Positions 1 through 8,100 are shown, counted from the stretch's first letter. The stretch is DNA of 53,045 bases from JBEAOO01 sp041164825 (GCA_041164825.1 JBEAOO010000200.1:1-53045); one strand, 5' to 3'. Numbers and translations are program-made. The notes: generated by a model from the sequence alone, not told the origin.

Positions 1-701
1 ACCAGTGGCAGCTCAGCCGCGCCGAGCTTGATGCGTTCGCGGTGGAGAGCCACCGGCGTGCCGCCGCGGCGTCGGCGGCGGGCTGGTTCCACAGCGAGAT
101 CGTGCCGGTGCCCGTGATGGCACTGCGCGAGAAGGCGCTCGACGGCGACGCGCCGGTATTCAGCACCGACGAAACCATTCGCCCCGGCACAGCGGCCGAG
201 AAGCTCGGCACGCTGAAAACCAGCTTCCGCACGGATGGCCGCGTGACGGCCGGCAACGCCTCGCAAATCTCTGACGGCGCGGCCGCCTTGTTGCTGATGT
301 CGGCCGGCAAGGCCCAACAACTCGGCGTGACACCGCGGGCCCGCGTGCGCGCCGTGTGCACCGTGGGCTCCGACCCGACGCTGATGCTCACCGGCCCGAT
401 TGCCGCCACGCACAAGGTGCTCGCCAAGGCCGGGCTCACGCTGGCCGACATCGACCTCTTCGAGATCAACGAGGCCTTTGCACCCGTGCCCATCGTGTGG
501 ATGCGCGAAGTGGGCGTGAGCGCCGAGCGCCTCAACGTCAACGGCGGCGCGATCGCGCTCGGCCACCCGCTGGGTGCCAGCGGCGCGCGCATCATGACCT
601 CGATGCTGCACGAGCTGGAACGCCGCGGCGCCCGCTATGGGCTGATGGCCATCTGCTGCGCCGGTGGCATGGGCACGGCCACGATCATCGAGCGGCTCTG
701 A
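1..701 (+). CDS. Acetyl-CoA acetyltransferase / thiolase, C-terminal part (cut by window edge)
   Basis: This is the C-terminal two thirds of a thiolase. The reading frame is already open at base 3 and begins mid-domain (WQLSRAELDAFAVESHRRA), so the true start and the acylated N-terminal cysteine lie outside the window. Visible family motifs are NEAFAPV, the catalytic-His block NVNGGAIALGHPLGASG, and the second active-site cysteine in CCAGGMG near the C-terminus. Thiolases cleave or condense 3-ketoacyl-CoA with CoA or acetyl-CoA in the cytoplasm, usually as the last step of beta-oxidation. The next gene starts 14 bp downstream, so it is probably the first visible member of an operon reaching to 3027. 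Whether it prefers long or short chains cannot be told. Confidence 0.93.
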   Translation, partial: QWQLSRAELDAFAVESHRRAAAASAAGWFHSEIVPVPVMALREKALDGDAPVFSTDETIRPGTAAEKLGTLKTSFRTDGRVTAGNASQISDGAAALLLMSAGKAQQLGVTPRARVRAVCTVGSDPTLMLTGPIAATHKVLAKAGLTLADIDLFEINEAFAPVPIVWMREVGVSAERLNVNGGAIALGHPLGASGARIMTSMLHELERRGARYGLMAICCAGGMGTATIIERL

Positions 702-714
702 GGGGCGCGGTCTC

Positions 715-1233
715 GTGGCCTTGCTGCCGATGATCGCGCAGGCGGATTTTCCGCCTGCACTGGCCGTGGCGGTGGCGCACGGCGTGGCCACCCGCATGCT
801 GAGCTCGACCCTGCCGATCCGCGTCTGGGCACATCGCCCAGATGCCGCGGTGGCATGGTTGGGTGTGCTCGATCAACTGCACAACCACGGCCTGCTCGAC
901 GCCCGCCTGCGCGAGCTGGTGCGCCTGCGCATCGCCGCCTTCACCAGCTGCCGCGTCTGCCAGGTGGCGCGCAAGAGCGATGCGGTGAGCGACGCCGACG
1001 TGGCCTGCCTGGGCACCGACGATGCGCGCTTCACCCCCGCCGAGCAAGCCGCGCTGCGTTACGCCGAGCTGTTTGCCGCCGATCCGCTGGCGATCGACGA
1101 CACCGTTTTTGACGCGCTGAAGGCCTGTTTCGACACGCCCCAGATCGTTGAGCTCAATATGTTTTGTGCCCTGATGCTGGCGGGCGGTCGCATGACCCAA
1201 GCCCAGCGCGCTTTTGAGGAAACCACACCATGA
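715..1233 (+). CDS. Carboxymuconolactone decarboxylase / AhpD-like protein
   Basis: A 172-residue helical protein of the CMD/AhpD-like superfamily, recognised by the segment LVRLRIAAFTSCRVCQVARKS and the following FTPAEQAALRYAELFA block. Family members are peroxidase partners or small-molecule decarboxylases that use a CxxCxxxH redox site. Here the Cys pair is present (CRVC) but the usual His is Arg, so peroxidase activity is uncertain. I chose the GTG at 715 because AGGGG at 701-705 lies nine bases before it; ATG at 730 is the alternative. It ends in an ATGA overlap with the glutathione peroxidase gene, which suggests translational coupling and an antioxidant context. Confidence 0.8.
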   Translation: MALLPMIAQADFPPALAVAVAHGVATRMLSSTLPIRVWAHRPDAAVAWLGVLDQLHNHGLLDARLRELVRLRIAAFTSCRVCQVARKSDAVSDADVACLGTDDARFTPAEQAALRYAELFAADPLAIDDTVFDALKACFDTPQIVELNMFCALMLAGGRMTQAQRAFEETTP

Positions 1234-1790
1234 CCACCGCACCCACCGCCTCGCTTTACGACATCGGCCTGAAGGCACTCGACGGCCAAGCCACCACACT
1301 CGCGCCGTATCAAGGCGAGGTGCTGCTGATCGTCAACGTGGCCTCCAAATGCGGGCTGACCCCGCAGTACACCGCGCTGCAAGCGCTGCATGAGCGCTTC
1401 TCGGGCCGCGGCTTGCGGGTGCTGGGCTTTCCGTGCAACGACTTCGCGGGCCAAGAGCCCGGCAGCGAGGATGAAATCCGCACCTTCTGCGACACCAACT
1501 ACCAGGTGAGTTTTCCGCTGTTCGGCAAGCTCAACATCAACAGCGCACCACGCCACGCGCTCTATGCCGCGCTCATCGCCGCGCTGCCGCAAACCCAAGG
1601 CTCGGGCGACAGCAAGCTGCACGACACCCTGGCCCAGCACAAACTGCTGCCCAAGGAAGCGACCGATGTGATGTGGAATTTTGAGAAGTTCCTGGTCGGC
1701 CGCAATGGCCAAGCGCTGGCGCGTTTCGCGCCCGATGTGGCGCCCGATGCCGTGGCCTTGGTGCAGGCGATTGAAGCCGCACTTGGCTGA
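1230..1790 (+). CDS. Glutathione peroxidase family protein
   Basis: A 186-residue thioredoxin-fold peroxidase. It shows the three family blocks: VNVASKCGLTPQY with the peroxidatic Cys, LGFPCNDFAGQEPG with the second Cys and the catalytic Gln, and MWNFEKFLV with the conserved Trp-Asn. It is the Cys (not Sec) bacterial type, close in size to BtuE and likely to use thioredoxin or glutathione to reduce (lipid) hydroperoxides in the cytoplasm. Its start overlaps the preceding gene by four bases (ATGA), and its end overlaps the probable start of the MFS gene. Confidence 0.93.
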   Translation: MTTAPTASLYDIGLKALDGQATTLAPYQGEVLLIVNVASKCGLTPQYTALQALHERFSGRGLRVLGFPCNDFAGQEPGSEDEIRTFCDTNYQVSFPLFGKLNINSAPRHALYAALIAALPQTQGSGDSKLHDTLAQHKLLPKEATDVMWNFEKFLVGRNGQALARFAPDVAPDAVALVQAIEAALG

Positions 1791-3027
1791 ATCTGCCGCC
1801 GCCGCCGAACCCGCCCAGCCCGCTGAAACCGCGACACCCGCGGGCAGCACCCGGCGGCTCGACAAAACCACCGTCATCGCGCTGGTCGGCTGCCAAGTCG
1901 GCCTGCACGGCAGCCTCAACGGCGCGCGCATGGCCGCGCCGCTGCAGGCGCTGAGCGAGGGCCACGCGGCCGCGCCCATCGGCTTGCTGATGGCGCTGTT
2001 TGCATTGTTCCCGGTGATGTTGGCGATGCCCGCCGGGCGCCTGGCCGACCGCCACGGTTACCACCTGCCGGTGCATCTGGCACTGGGTCTGTGTTTGGTG
2101 GGCTCGCTGCTGGCGGCTGTCAGCGGCCACTTCATCGCCTTGTGCGCGGCCGCTGCGCTGGTGGGCGCAGGTTCGTCCATCGGCATGATCGCGCTGCAAC
2201 GCACCGCGGGCCGGCTGGCGGGCAGTGGCGCCGAGCGGCTGCGCATCTTCAGCTGGATCGCGCTGGCGCCAGCGATCGCCAATTTTCTGGGCCCCATGCT
2301 GGCCGGTGTGCTGATCGATCATGTCGGTTTTCGCGCCGCCTTTGCCGCGCTCGCCACCTTGCCGCTGATGACCTGGGCGTTTTCGCGCCGCGTGCCCCGC
2401 GAGGCCACGACGCCCCCGCCGCAGGCCGCTGCCCAGCCCGGTGAGGCGAAGCGCGGCAAGGCCTGGGACCTGCTCACGCTGCCCGACTTCCGCCGCCTGC
2501 TGTTCGTCAACTGGTTGATCGCCGCCAGCTGGGATGCCCACAGTTTTGCCTTGCCCCTCTTGGGCCACGAGCGCAGCTTCAGCGCCTCGGCCATCGGCAG
2601 CGTGCTGGCGGCCTACGCCGTGGCATCGGGCGCTGTGCGCTTGCTGATTCCGATGTTCGCGCACCGTCTGCAGCCGAGGCTGATGATGGCCGGCGCACTG
2701 GCCGCCACGGCCTGCATGTTTGCGCTCTACCCACTGCTGCACAGCGCGTGGGCGATGGCGGCTTGCGCCGCGGTGCTGGGCCTGTGCCTGGGCATGATCC
2801 AGCCGGCCGTGATGTCGACCCTGCACCTGATCGCGCCGCCCGACCGCCAAGGCGAGGCGCTCGGCCTGCGCTCGCTGTTCATCCACGGTTCCACGCTGCT
2901 GATGCCGCTGGCCTTTGGCGCGGTGGGCGCAGCGCTGGGTGTGTCGCCGGTGTTTTGGGTGATGGCGGTGGCGCTGGCGCTGGGCAGCGGGCAGTCGGCC
3001 CGCTTGCCGCAGAACGCCGGGGCTTGA
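1747..3027 (+). CDS. MFS transporter
   Basis: An integral membrane protein of about 420 residues with roughly twelve hydrophobic segments and a short Ala/Pro-rich N-terminal tail. The MFS loop 2-3 motif is seen as AGRLADRHGYHLP. The start is uncertain: ATG at 1747 and TTG at 1771 or 1783 are all in frame and overlap the end of the peroxidase gene, and none has a clear ribosome binding site. It is the last gene of the thiolase-CMD-peroxidase string. The substrate is unknown; family and context suggest efflux or uptake of a small organic compound. Confidence 0.85.
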   Translation: MPWPWCRRLKPHLAESAAAAEPAQPAETATPAGSTRRLDKTTVIALVGCQVGLHGSLNGARMAAPLQALSEGHAAAPIGLLMALFALFPVMLAMPAGRLADRHGYHLPVHLALGLCLVGSLLAAVSGHFIALCAAAALVGAGSSIGMIALQRTAGRLAGSGAERLRIFSWIALAPAIANFLGPMLAGVLIDHVGFRAAFAALATLPLMTWAFSRRVPREATTPPPQAAAQPGEAKRGKAWDLLTLPDFRRLLFVNWLIAASWDAHSFALPLLGHERSFSASAIGSVLAAYAVASGAVRLLIPMFAHRLQPRLMMAGALAATACMFALYPLLHSAWAMAACAAVLGLCLGMIQPAVMSTLHLIAPPDRQGEALGLRSLFIHGSTLLMPLAFGAVGAALGVSPVFWVMAVALALGSGQSARLPQNAGA

Positions 3028-3030
3028 CGA

Positions 3031-3054
3031 GGCCAGACCGCCCTTCGGTCGGGC
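3031..3054 (+). terminator. Hairpin after the MFS gene, candidate terminator
   Basis: GGCCAGACCG and CGGTCGGGCC pair around a CCCTT loop with one A-G mismatch, starting three bases after the MFS stop codon. No T-run follows, so this could be a Rho-assisted or weak terminator. Confidence 0.45.
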
Positions 3055-3190
3055 CATTCCCGCTTGACCTCCGCACAGCGCTCCGGGCACCTGCCTGGGC
3101 ATGAGCTTCGGAACAGCGCCGAGAACCGAACTTCCCGGTCATGCAGAACACCGCACTTTCGAGCGCAAGCCCGCATCCGTGCCGCGGCCA
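3055..3190. repeat. Partial copy of the intergenic hairpin repeat family (right-hand module only)
   Basis: The gap between the convergent MFS and kinase genes carries the right-hand module of the repeat described at 5555-5930 and 48040-48450. It has CACAGCGCTCC, GGCACCTGCCTG, a GCCGAGAACCGAACT block and a tail of GAGCGCAAGCCCGCATCCG. The long hairpin is missing. The match is by eye and degenerate. Its role is unknown. Confidence 0.55.
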
Positions 3191-3225
3191 TGAAGCGCCG
3201 CCGAGCAGGCCCATGGCGCATCACC

Positions 3226-4344
3226 TCAAGCGCGCTCGTCCAGCCTTCGCGCCAGTTTCTCAAAGTGCGTGCCGGTGATGAAGCCCTTGGCGTTGCCTGA
3301 GCGCGCGATGTAGTTCGGGTCCTGCTCCATGCGCGAAAACAGAATCGCCAGCCGCCAAGTGGCAAAGGTCTCATAGTAGAAAAGGTTGTCCACCGGCCGC
3401 CCGGTGATCTGTGTGTAGCGCGCCACCGTCTGCGCCATGTCGGGCAGGCCCGCCATGCGCGGAAAAGCCCCCCGCGCGCGCCCCACGCTGGTCGCCCAAT
3501 CGATGTGGGCGAACCAACCCAGGTCAGACTCCGGGTCGCCGATGCAGGCCATCTCCCAGTCCAGCACGGCGGTGATGTCCAGGCCCTGGAGCATCAGGTT
3601 GCCCAGCCGCGCGTCGCCCCAGCACAGCGCCAGGGTTTTGGGCGTGGGCGCGTGCGCCAGCAACCACGCGCGGGTGCGCGCCAAGATGGGTGGCATGGGC
3701 TCGCCGTTTTGTGCAAACACCTCGTCGTACCAGGCGATTTGGCGCTGCATGAAGTCGCTGCCCGGGCCGGGCACACCCAACACGCCCAGCCCAGCAGACC
3801 GCCAATCGACCGCATGAATGCGGGCGATCGTGTCGACCGCGTTCCACCACACCTGTTCGCGCTCGGCCTCGCTCGCCTCAAACAGCGGGCCGGCGACGTG
3901 ATACGGCGGAAAGTCGCTCGGCACCCAGCCATCCACTTTCTCCATCACGTAAAACGGCGTGCCCAACACGCGGCCCTCGGCATCCACACCCACCACCGGC
4001 GCCACCGGCACCGCGGTGCCCGCCAGCGCCTGCAGCAGCTGGTGCTGGCGGCCCATGTCGTAGGCATGGCGGGGGAAGTTGGTGAACCCCTGCGGTGGCC
4101 AGCGCAGCACCAGCGTCTTCTTGACCGCCTGCGTGCCTTCGCGCCAGTGCAGGTCGACGAAATAGGTTTCGTTGGAGATGCCCGCACCCGGGCGCCGCAG
4201 CTCGGAGAGGTGCAGCTCGCGTGCCTGGGGCAGCAGCGCGCCGAACCAGGCCGTGAGGCGTTGCCGGGTCAGCTCGGGCTGGTCCATGGGGGCGCTGGGC
4301 GTGAGGGCGGGGGCGTTCGTGGTCATCGGGCCGTCCTCGCTCAT
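3226..4344 (-). CDS. Phosphotransferase (APH/ACAD10-N-like kinase) family protein
   Basis: A 372-residue aminoglycoside-phosphotransferase-fold protein. Kinase features are the nucleotide-binding region GISNETYFVDL, VMEKVDG, the catalytic loop CWGDARLGNLML (Brenner-type motif with Asp and Asn; His replaced by Trp) and AVLDWEMACIGDPESDLGW carrying the metal-binding Asp. Such proteins are common beside acyl-CoA dehydrogenases; the related ACAD10/11 N-domain phosphorylates hydroxyacyl-CoA in mammals. The substrate here is unknown. The start is the ATG at 4344, which overlaps the stop of the upstream gene (ATGA). An internal ATG at 4326 is possible. Confidence 0.88.
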   Translation of the reverse strand: MSEDGPMTTNAPALTPSAPMDQPELTRQRLTAWFGALLPQARELHLSELRRPGAGISNETYFVDLHWREGTQAVKKTLVLRWPPQGFTNFPRHAYDMGRQHQLLQALAGTAVPVAPVVGVDAEGRVLGTPFYVMEKVDGWVPSDFPPYHVAGPLFEASEAEREQVWWNAVDTIARIHAVDWRSAGLGVLGVPGPGSDFMQRQIAWYDEVFAQNGEPMPPILARTRAWLLAHAPTPKTLALCWGDARLGNLMLQGLDITAVLDWEMACIGDPESDLGWFAHIDWATSVGRARGAFPRMAGLPDMAQTVARYTQITGRPVDNLFYYETFATWRLAILFSRMEQDPNYIARSGNAKGFITGTHFEKLARRLDERA

Positions 4345-5432
4345 GGTGCGTACTTGGCGTGTTTGCCATAGACGCCGAACTGGATCATCCCGTGACCCAC
4401 CTCGTCGCCGCAGCGGCATTCCACGATGAACGTGGGCGCCTCCGACACCTCGGTCATGGCGGTCGGGTCGCTGATGTCGAAACGCTCGCCGTCGATCCAG
4501 TTGGGCCCCATCCAACGCCCCAGCCGAAAGCCCTTGTAAGGCCAGTAGCCGGCGGCCTGCAGGTAGATGATGGCGATGGGGCGGATGGTGATGTCGCGCC
4601 GGGTGCCGTCTTCGGCCACGCAAGCAATGCGCCCGCCTTGCAAGATGCGCGTGCCGGGCACGAGTTGGAAATCGTGGTCTTCGCTGAGCAGGCGCAGCGT
4701 GGGGCGCTGGCTGCCCAGCGGGTAATCGATGCCACCGGTGTAGTGCAGCACCTCGGCGTTGTGGTCTTCGCGCAGGCTGGAGCACACGCTCCAGTCTTTG
4801 AACTGGAAGATGTGCCAGTCGCCCAAAAAGCCTGGTTGCCGCAGCGGTGGTTGATGGCCCTGGGCCTCGGTGTAGAGGTTGTGCTGCCAGCGCACGCCCC
4901 AGGAGTGGTCGCGGTGCGCCATCCAGGTGTCGGGGTGGATGTCGTGGGTCTGACCGTCGATCTTGAACCAGCCTGTGGCGCGGCCGGTCTGCGCATAGCG
5001 GGCGATGTGTTCGGTCAGTCGGCCGCGGCTGCGCGCAAACTGCGGCGCCTCTTCGTGCGGCGCCATGCAGGCCTGCCACTCGATCTCCCAGCTGATGCCC
5101 TGGGCGTTCTCGGCCAGCGCCCAGTGGATGGTTTTCATGCCCTCGATCACTTGGTACGACAGCGGCCCGACGGCCACCTCGTCCACCCGACCTCGCAACT
5201 CGCGCGAGGCGCGCACATTGACCTGGGTGCGGTTCTCCAACGCCAGCAGCCCCGAGGCATCCATCACATTGCGGTTGGGCGAGACGCCGAAGTGCGAGCT
5301 GATGAAGTGGCGCCCACTCAGGTCGTGGGCGCAGATCCACACGTTCTCGCGCCAGTTGTCGCCGCTGTCGGCCACGTGGTCAAAGGTGGTGGGCGTTTGG
5401 TGGCAAAGCATCTCGTCATAGCGGCTGAGCAT
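4341..5432 (-). CDS. Uncharacterised protein of DUF7064/7065 type (lipocalin/CrtC-like beta fold suspected)
   Basis: A 363-residue soluble protein without signal peptide or membrane segment. It is rich in Trp, His and aromatic beta-type segments (FLGDWHIFQFKDWSV, AAGYWPYKGFRLGRWMGPNW, FIVECRCGDEVGHGMIQFG). I associate this pattern with DUF7064/7065 proteins that sit next to APH-like kinases in actinobacterial and proteobacterial lipid or steroid gene clusters, and more distantly with carotenoid 1,2-hydratase/AttH-like folds. The family name is from memory and needs a profile search. The four-base overlap with the kinase suggests both act together. A 21-bp palindrome lies about 84 bp upstream of its start. 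Confidence 0.6.
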   Translation of the reverse strand: MLSRYDEMLCHQTPTTFDHVADSGDNWRENVWICAHDLSGRHFISSHFGVSPNRNVMDASGLLALENRTQVNVRASRELRGRVDEVAVGPLSYQVIEGMKTIHWALAENAQGISWEIEWQACMAPHEEAPQFARSRGRLTEHIARYAQTGRATGWFKIDGQTHDIHPDTWMAHRDHSWGVRWQHNLYTEAQGHQPPLRQPGFLGDWHIFQFKDWSVCSSLREDHNAEVLHYTGGIDYPLGSQRPTLRLLSEDHDFQLVPGTRILQGGRIACVAEDGTRRDITIRPIAIIYLQAAGYWPYKGFRLGRWMGPNWIDGERFDISDPTAMTEVSEAPTFIVECRCGDEVGHGMIQFGVYGKHAKYAP

Positions 5433-5515
5433 CGTCGTGGTTTCCTGGCGCGAACATCGGTGGGGGAGGGGATGTTCGGCAATCTAACGATGCGGGGCGC
5501 GGTTGTCCGAAACAC

Positions 5516-5536
5516 CGTTGGACGTGGTGTCCAACG
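5516..5536. promoter_or_regulatory. 21-bp palindrome, candidate TetR-family operator
   Basis: CGTTGGAC and GTCCAACG are perfect 8-bp arms separated by GTGGT. The site lies 84 bp upstream of the minus-strand DUF-kinase pair and upstream of the divergent TetR gene at 5966. Length and symmetry fit a TetR dimer site; the link is inferred from position only. Confidence 0.55.
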
Positions 5537-5554
5537 AATGCTGAGGCGGTACGG

Positions 5555-5930
5555 CGTTCAGAAAGTACGTGTTCTCCGTGACCGGGAAATTCGGGCTTCG
5601 ACACGGTGCAGCCCTCACCGGGGGCCGCGTCCTGTTCGAAGGCTTCCCGTTCGACGATTGGCGCGAAGGCAGCGATGGGCCGGGCCGGTTTGCTCCGTGT
5701 CCCCCGGACCCGCTGACGCGGGCCCTCCTCCTTGACCTGCGCAAACCGGCCCGGCCCATCGCTGCCCCGCCACCACCGTGGTAAGTGTCAATGCGGCATG
5801 CGACCACCGGTTCAGGGAGAGGTGCGCCGCAGTGCCGAGAACGGCGTTTGCCGCATGCAGCACTTTGCATGCCTTCGACCGCGAAGACGCTTGCGTGGCT
5901 CGGAGGCGCACTGCATGGACAGTCCCGATT
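5555..5930. repeat. Intergenic hairpin repeat, full copy with perfect 26-bp arms
   Basis: The 5668-5693 arm is an exact reverse complement of 5741-5766. The 47-nt loop between them begins TCCGTGTCCCCCGGACCCG and ends CCCTCCTCCTTGACCTGC. Left of the hairpin is TTCGAAGGCTTCCCGTTCG; right of it lies a degenerate block with GCCGAGAACGGCGTTTGCC. The same loop and flanks recur at 24430-24640, 35210-35480 and 48040-48450. The element fills most of the 533-bp gap before the TetR gene, between that gene and the palindrome at 5516. No transposase is present and its function is unknown. Confidence 0.8.
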
Positions 5931-5965
5931 GCGGCCGGGCGCGCCTGTCGCCACACTGGCGCCCC

Positions 5966-6688
5966 ATGCACTGTGCTGAACCCGATCCTGATGCGGCCGC
6001 TGGGGTGACCGGCTTGCCCGCGCCTGGGCCTGTCCCCACGCCCTCCCGCAAGCGCGAGACCCTGACGCGCCTGCTGCGCGAAGCCCGCCGCGCGTTCTCT
6101 GCGCATGGTTTGGCCAACACCCGTGTTGACGACATCGCGCGTGCTGCCGGCATCACCAAGCAGTTGGTTTATCACTACTTTGGCAGCAAAGAGCAGCTGT
6201 TCGCCAGCGTGCTCGACGAGTCGACGCAGGAGCTGCTGGCCGACCTGCTGACGCTCGAACTCGACCACTTGCCGCCCACCCCCGCGTTGCGCTTGCTGCT
6301 GGCGCATTTGTTTGAGCAGTACCGCGCCGACCCCGCTTTGAGTGCGCTGGCGCAAGAGAGCTTTCGGCTGCACCAGCACCACGCCGGCCACGCCAACCGC
6401 TTCACCGGCCTGGTGCCCACGTTGCTGCGGCTGACGGGCAGCATCCTGGCGCGTGGCGTGGCGAGCGGCGAGTTCACGCCGGGGGTGGCGCCGCGCATGT
6501 TTCTGGCCGCCGCCGGCTTGTTGGTGACGGGCGGCTTCAACAGCCGCTATGTGGTGTCGACACTGGCCGGTTTCGACACCAGCGCGCCCGAGGGCATGGA
6601 CCGCTGGCGCGACCACGCCATTGACTTCGCACTCGCGGCCGTGCGCCTGCAGGGCGGCCCCACCGCAGGCCCGCCTTCTGCGTCCTGA
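5966..6688 (+). CDS. TetR/AcrR family transcriptional regulator
   Basis: A 240-residue regulator. The N-terminal helix-turn-helix is seen at about residues 40-75 (FSAHGLANTRVDDIARAAG and TKQLVYHYFGSKEQLF), followed by an all-helical ligand domain of the RutR/TetR_C type. I chose the ATG at 5966; earlier starts would lie in repeat-derived sequence. It is divergent from the DUF-kinase pair, with a long intergenic region holding a 21-bp palindrome and a repeat copy. It probably represses that pair and responds to a hydrophobic or CoA-type ligand; the ligand is unknown. Confidence 0.9.
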   Translation: MHCAEPDPDAAAGVTGLPAPGPVPTPSRKRETLTRLLREARRAFSAHGLANTRVDDIARAAGITKQLVYHYFGSKEQLFASVLDESTQELLADLLTLELDHLPPTPALRLLLAHLFEQYRADPALSALAQESFRLHQHHAGHANRFTGLVPTLLRLTGSILARGVASGEFTPGVAPRMFLAAAGLLVTGGFNSRYVVSTLAGFDTSAPEGMDRWRDHAIDFALAAVRLQGGPTAGPPSAS

Positions 6689-6697
6689 GGCGAGGGT

Positions 6698-8080
6698 TCA
6701 GGCGCGCGTGGCCGGCAGTGTCACGTGGCTGGCCGAGCGGCCGATGCGGGTGCCGCCAAACAAGTGCATGCGACGCGCTTCCATGCGGGCAAACAACTCA
6801 AACAGCGCGCGGTCTTGTGCTGGCCCGGCGGCCAACACATGGCGCTCCAGCGCGGCCATTGCGTCGGCCCATTCGGTGTGTGCTTCGCCCACCAAGGCCG
6901 ACACCTCGGCGATGTCGCGAGCGCGCATCTCGCCGCCCAGCGCGTCACTGCGGCTCAACCACTCGATCAACCGGGCCGCCGCTTCTTTCTGCGATTCGTC
7001 CATCGCCGATGCCGTGCCGATGGCGCCCAGCACATCGCTCAGTTGGCGCAGCAGCACGGCGTGGTCGCCGGTGCGGGGCTGCGGCGGTGGCTCCACCGGC
7101 AGCGCCCAGCCGGTGAGGTTGTGCATCGACTTCAGCATGACCTGGCGCAGCGCGATGTCGAACTCGTGGTACGTCGCGTGCGGGTCACCCGGGTTGCCGC
7201 GGCCCACCGTGCCAGCGAACTGCATCGCGCCCAAGGTGCCGAACTGCAGGGTGTGGAACTCGATCACCGCGTGGTCCACCGGCTCGCCGCTCAGCGCCTC
7301 GTACTGGCTGCACAGCGTGTGGATCGGCGCGCCCAGCGGCTCGTAGTCGTGGCGCATGCGCATCGTGGCCAGGTCAAACATCGGGTCGCCAATCATGCTG
7401 AACTCGAAGTCGTACAGGCCGGTCATTTCGCCGTTTTCATGCAGAAACTGGCCGCAGTCGAACTGGATGAACGAGGCCCGCGTGCGGTGCGTGGGCACGT
7501 TGCGGCGCAGCCAGCCGATGACAAATTCGAGCATCGGCTCGGGCCGGCTCTTGGTGCGCCGGTAGTGCGGCAGGTAGGCCTCCAGGCCCACCAGCGCGAT
7601 CGCCTCGGCGCCTCGCGGCCGGTGCACACCACGCGCCACAAAGGGCTCGACGCTCAAGCGGTGCATGGCCGCCACCTGCGCGATGTACTGCTGCGTGATG
7701 CGCTGGCGCGTGGCGTCGCTGGCGGCATGGGCCATGTTGCGGCTGCCGGGCAGCGCGTCCATCACGATGCAAGGCGGGTCTTCGCAATAACCATGAATGC
7801 GCGGCACGGCCACGCCCTGCTCGCTCAGCACCTCGATGACATCGGCCTCGCGCTTCAGGTCCGGAAAAATCGCCACGCCGCCGGTCCGGTCGCCACGCAG
7901 GTGCAGCTTGAGCGTGGTGCCATTCACGTCCACATCGACAAACCAGGCCGGTCGCCACCGCACTTGGCGCGTCATGGCCGTGATGCGGCCGCCGGTGAGG
8001 CGCTCCACAAAGGCCCGCAGTTGGGCTTCGCCGGCGGGGCCGTCATCGGGCGGGGTGGGCGCGGGGGTGTTTGGGGTCAT
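6698..8080 (-). CDS. Phosphotransferase (APH-like) family protein, divergent catalytic loop
   Basis: A 460-residue APH-fold protein with an N-lobe (VNGTTLKLHLRGDRTGG, VMDALPGSRN), a C-lobe and a long helical C-terminal extension of about 140 residues. The catalytic loop reads IQFDCGQFLHENG instead of the usual HGDxxxxN: the catalytic Asp is kept, while the flanking His and the metal-binding Asn are not obvious. The downstream metal Asp is present in GLYDFEFSMIGDPMFDLA. The gene starts 20 bp after the molybdopterin oxidoreductase gene and is probably cotranscribed with it. Activity and substrate are unknown. Confidence 0.82.
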   Translation of the reverse strand: MTPNTPAPTPPDDGPAGEAQLRAFVERLTGGRITAMTRQVRWRPAWFVDVDVNGTTLKLHLRGDRTGGVAIFPDLKREADVIEVLSEQGVAVPRIHGYCEDPPCIVMDALPGSRNMAHAASDATRQRITQQYIAQVAAMHRLSVEPFVARGVHRPRGAEAIALVGLEAYLPHYRRTKSRPEPMLEFVIGWLRRNVPTHRTRASFIQFDCGQFLHENGEMTGLYDFEFSMIGDPMFDLATMRMRHDYEPLGAPIHTLCSQYEALSGEPVDHAVIEFHTLQFGTLGAMQFAGTVGRGNPGDPHATYHEFDIALRQVMLKSMHNLTGWALPVEPPPQPRTGDHAVLLRQLSDVLGAIGTASAMDESQKEAAARLIEWLSRSDALGGEMRARDIAEVSALVGEAHTEWADAMAALERHVLAAGPAQDRALFELFARMEARRMHLFGGTRIGRSASHVTLPATRA

Positions 8081-8100
8081 GAGGGCGGTTGCTTGAAGGT

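Noticed and set aside
5668..5766. Hairpin repeats as integron attC sites
   Set aside because: Arms are perfectly paired without the extrahelical bases and R/L box layout of attC, and no integrase or cassette array is present.
5555..5930. Hairpin repeats as small genes
   Set aside because: Both strands have open frames with similar peptides in different copies, but this follows from nucleotide similarity; starts, ribosome sites and frames are not conserved between copies.
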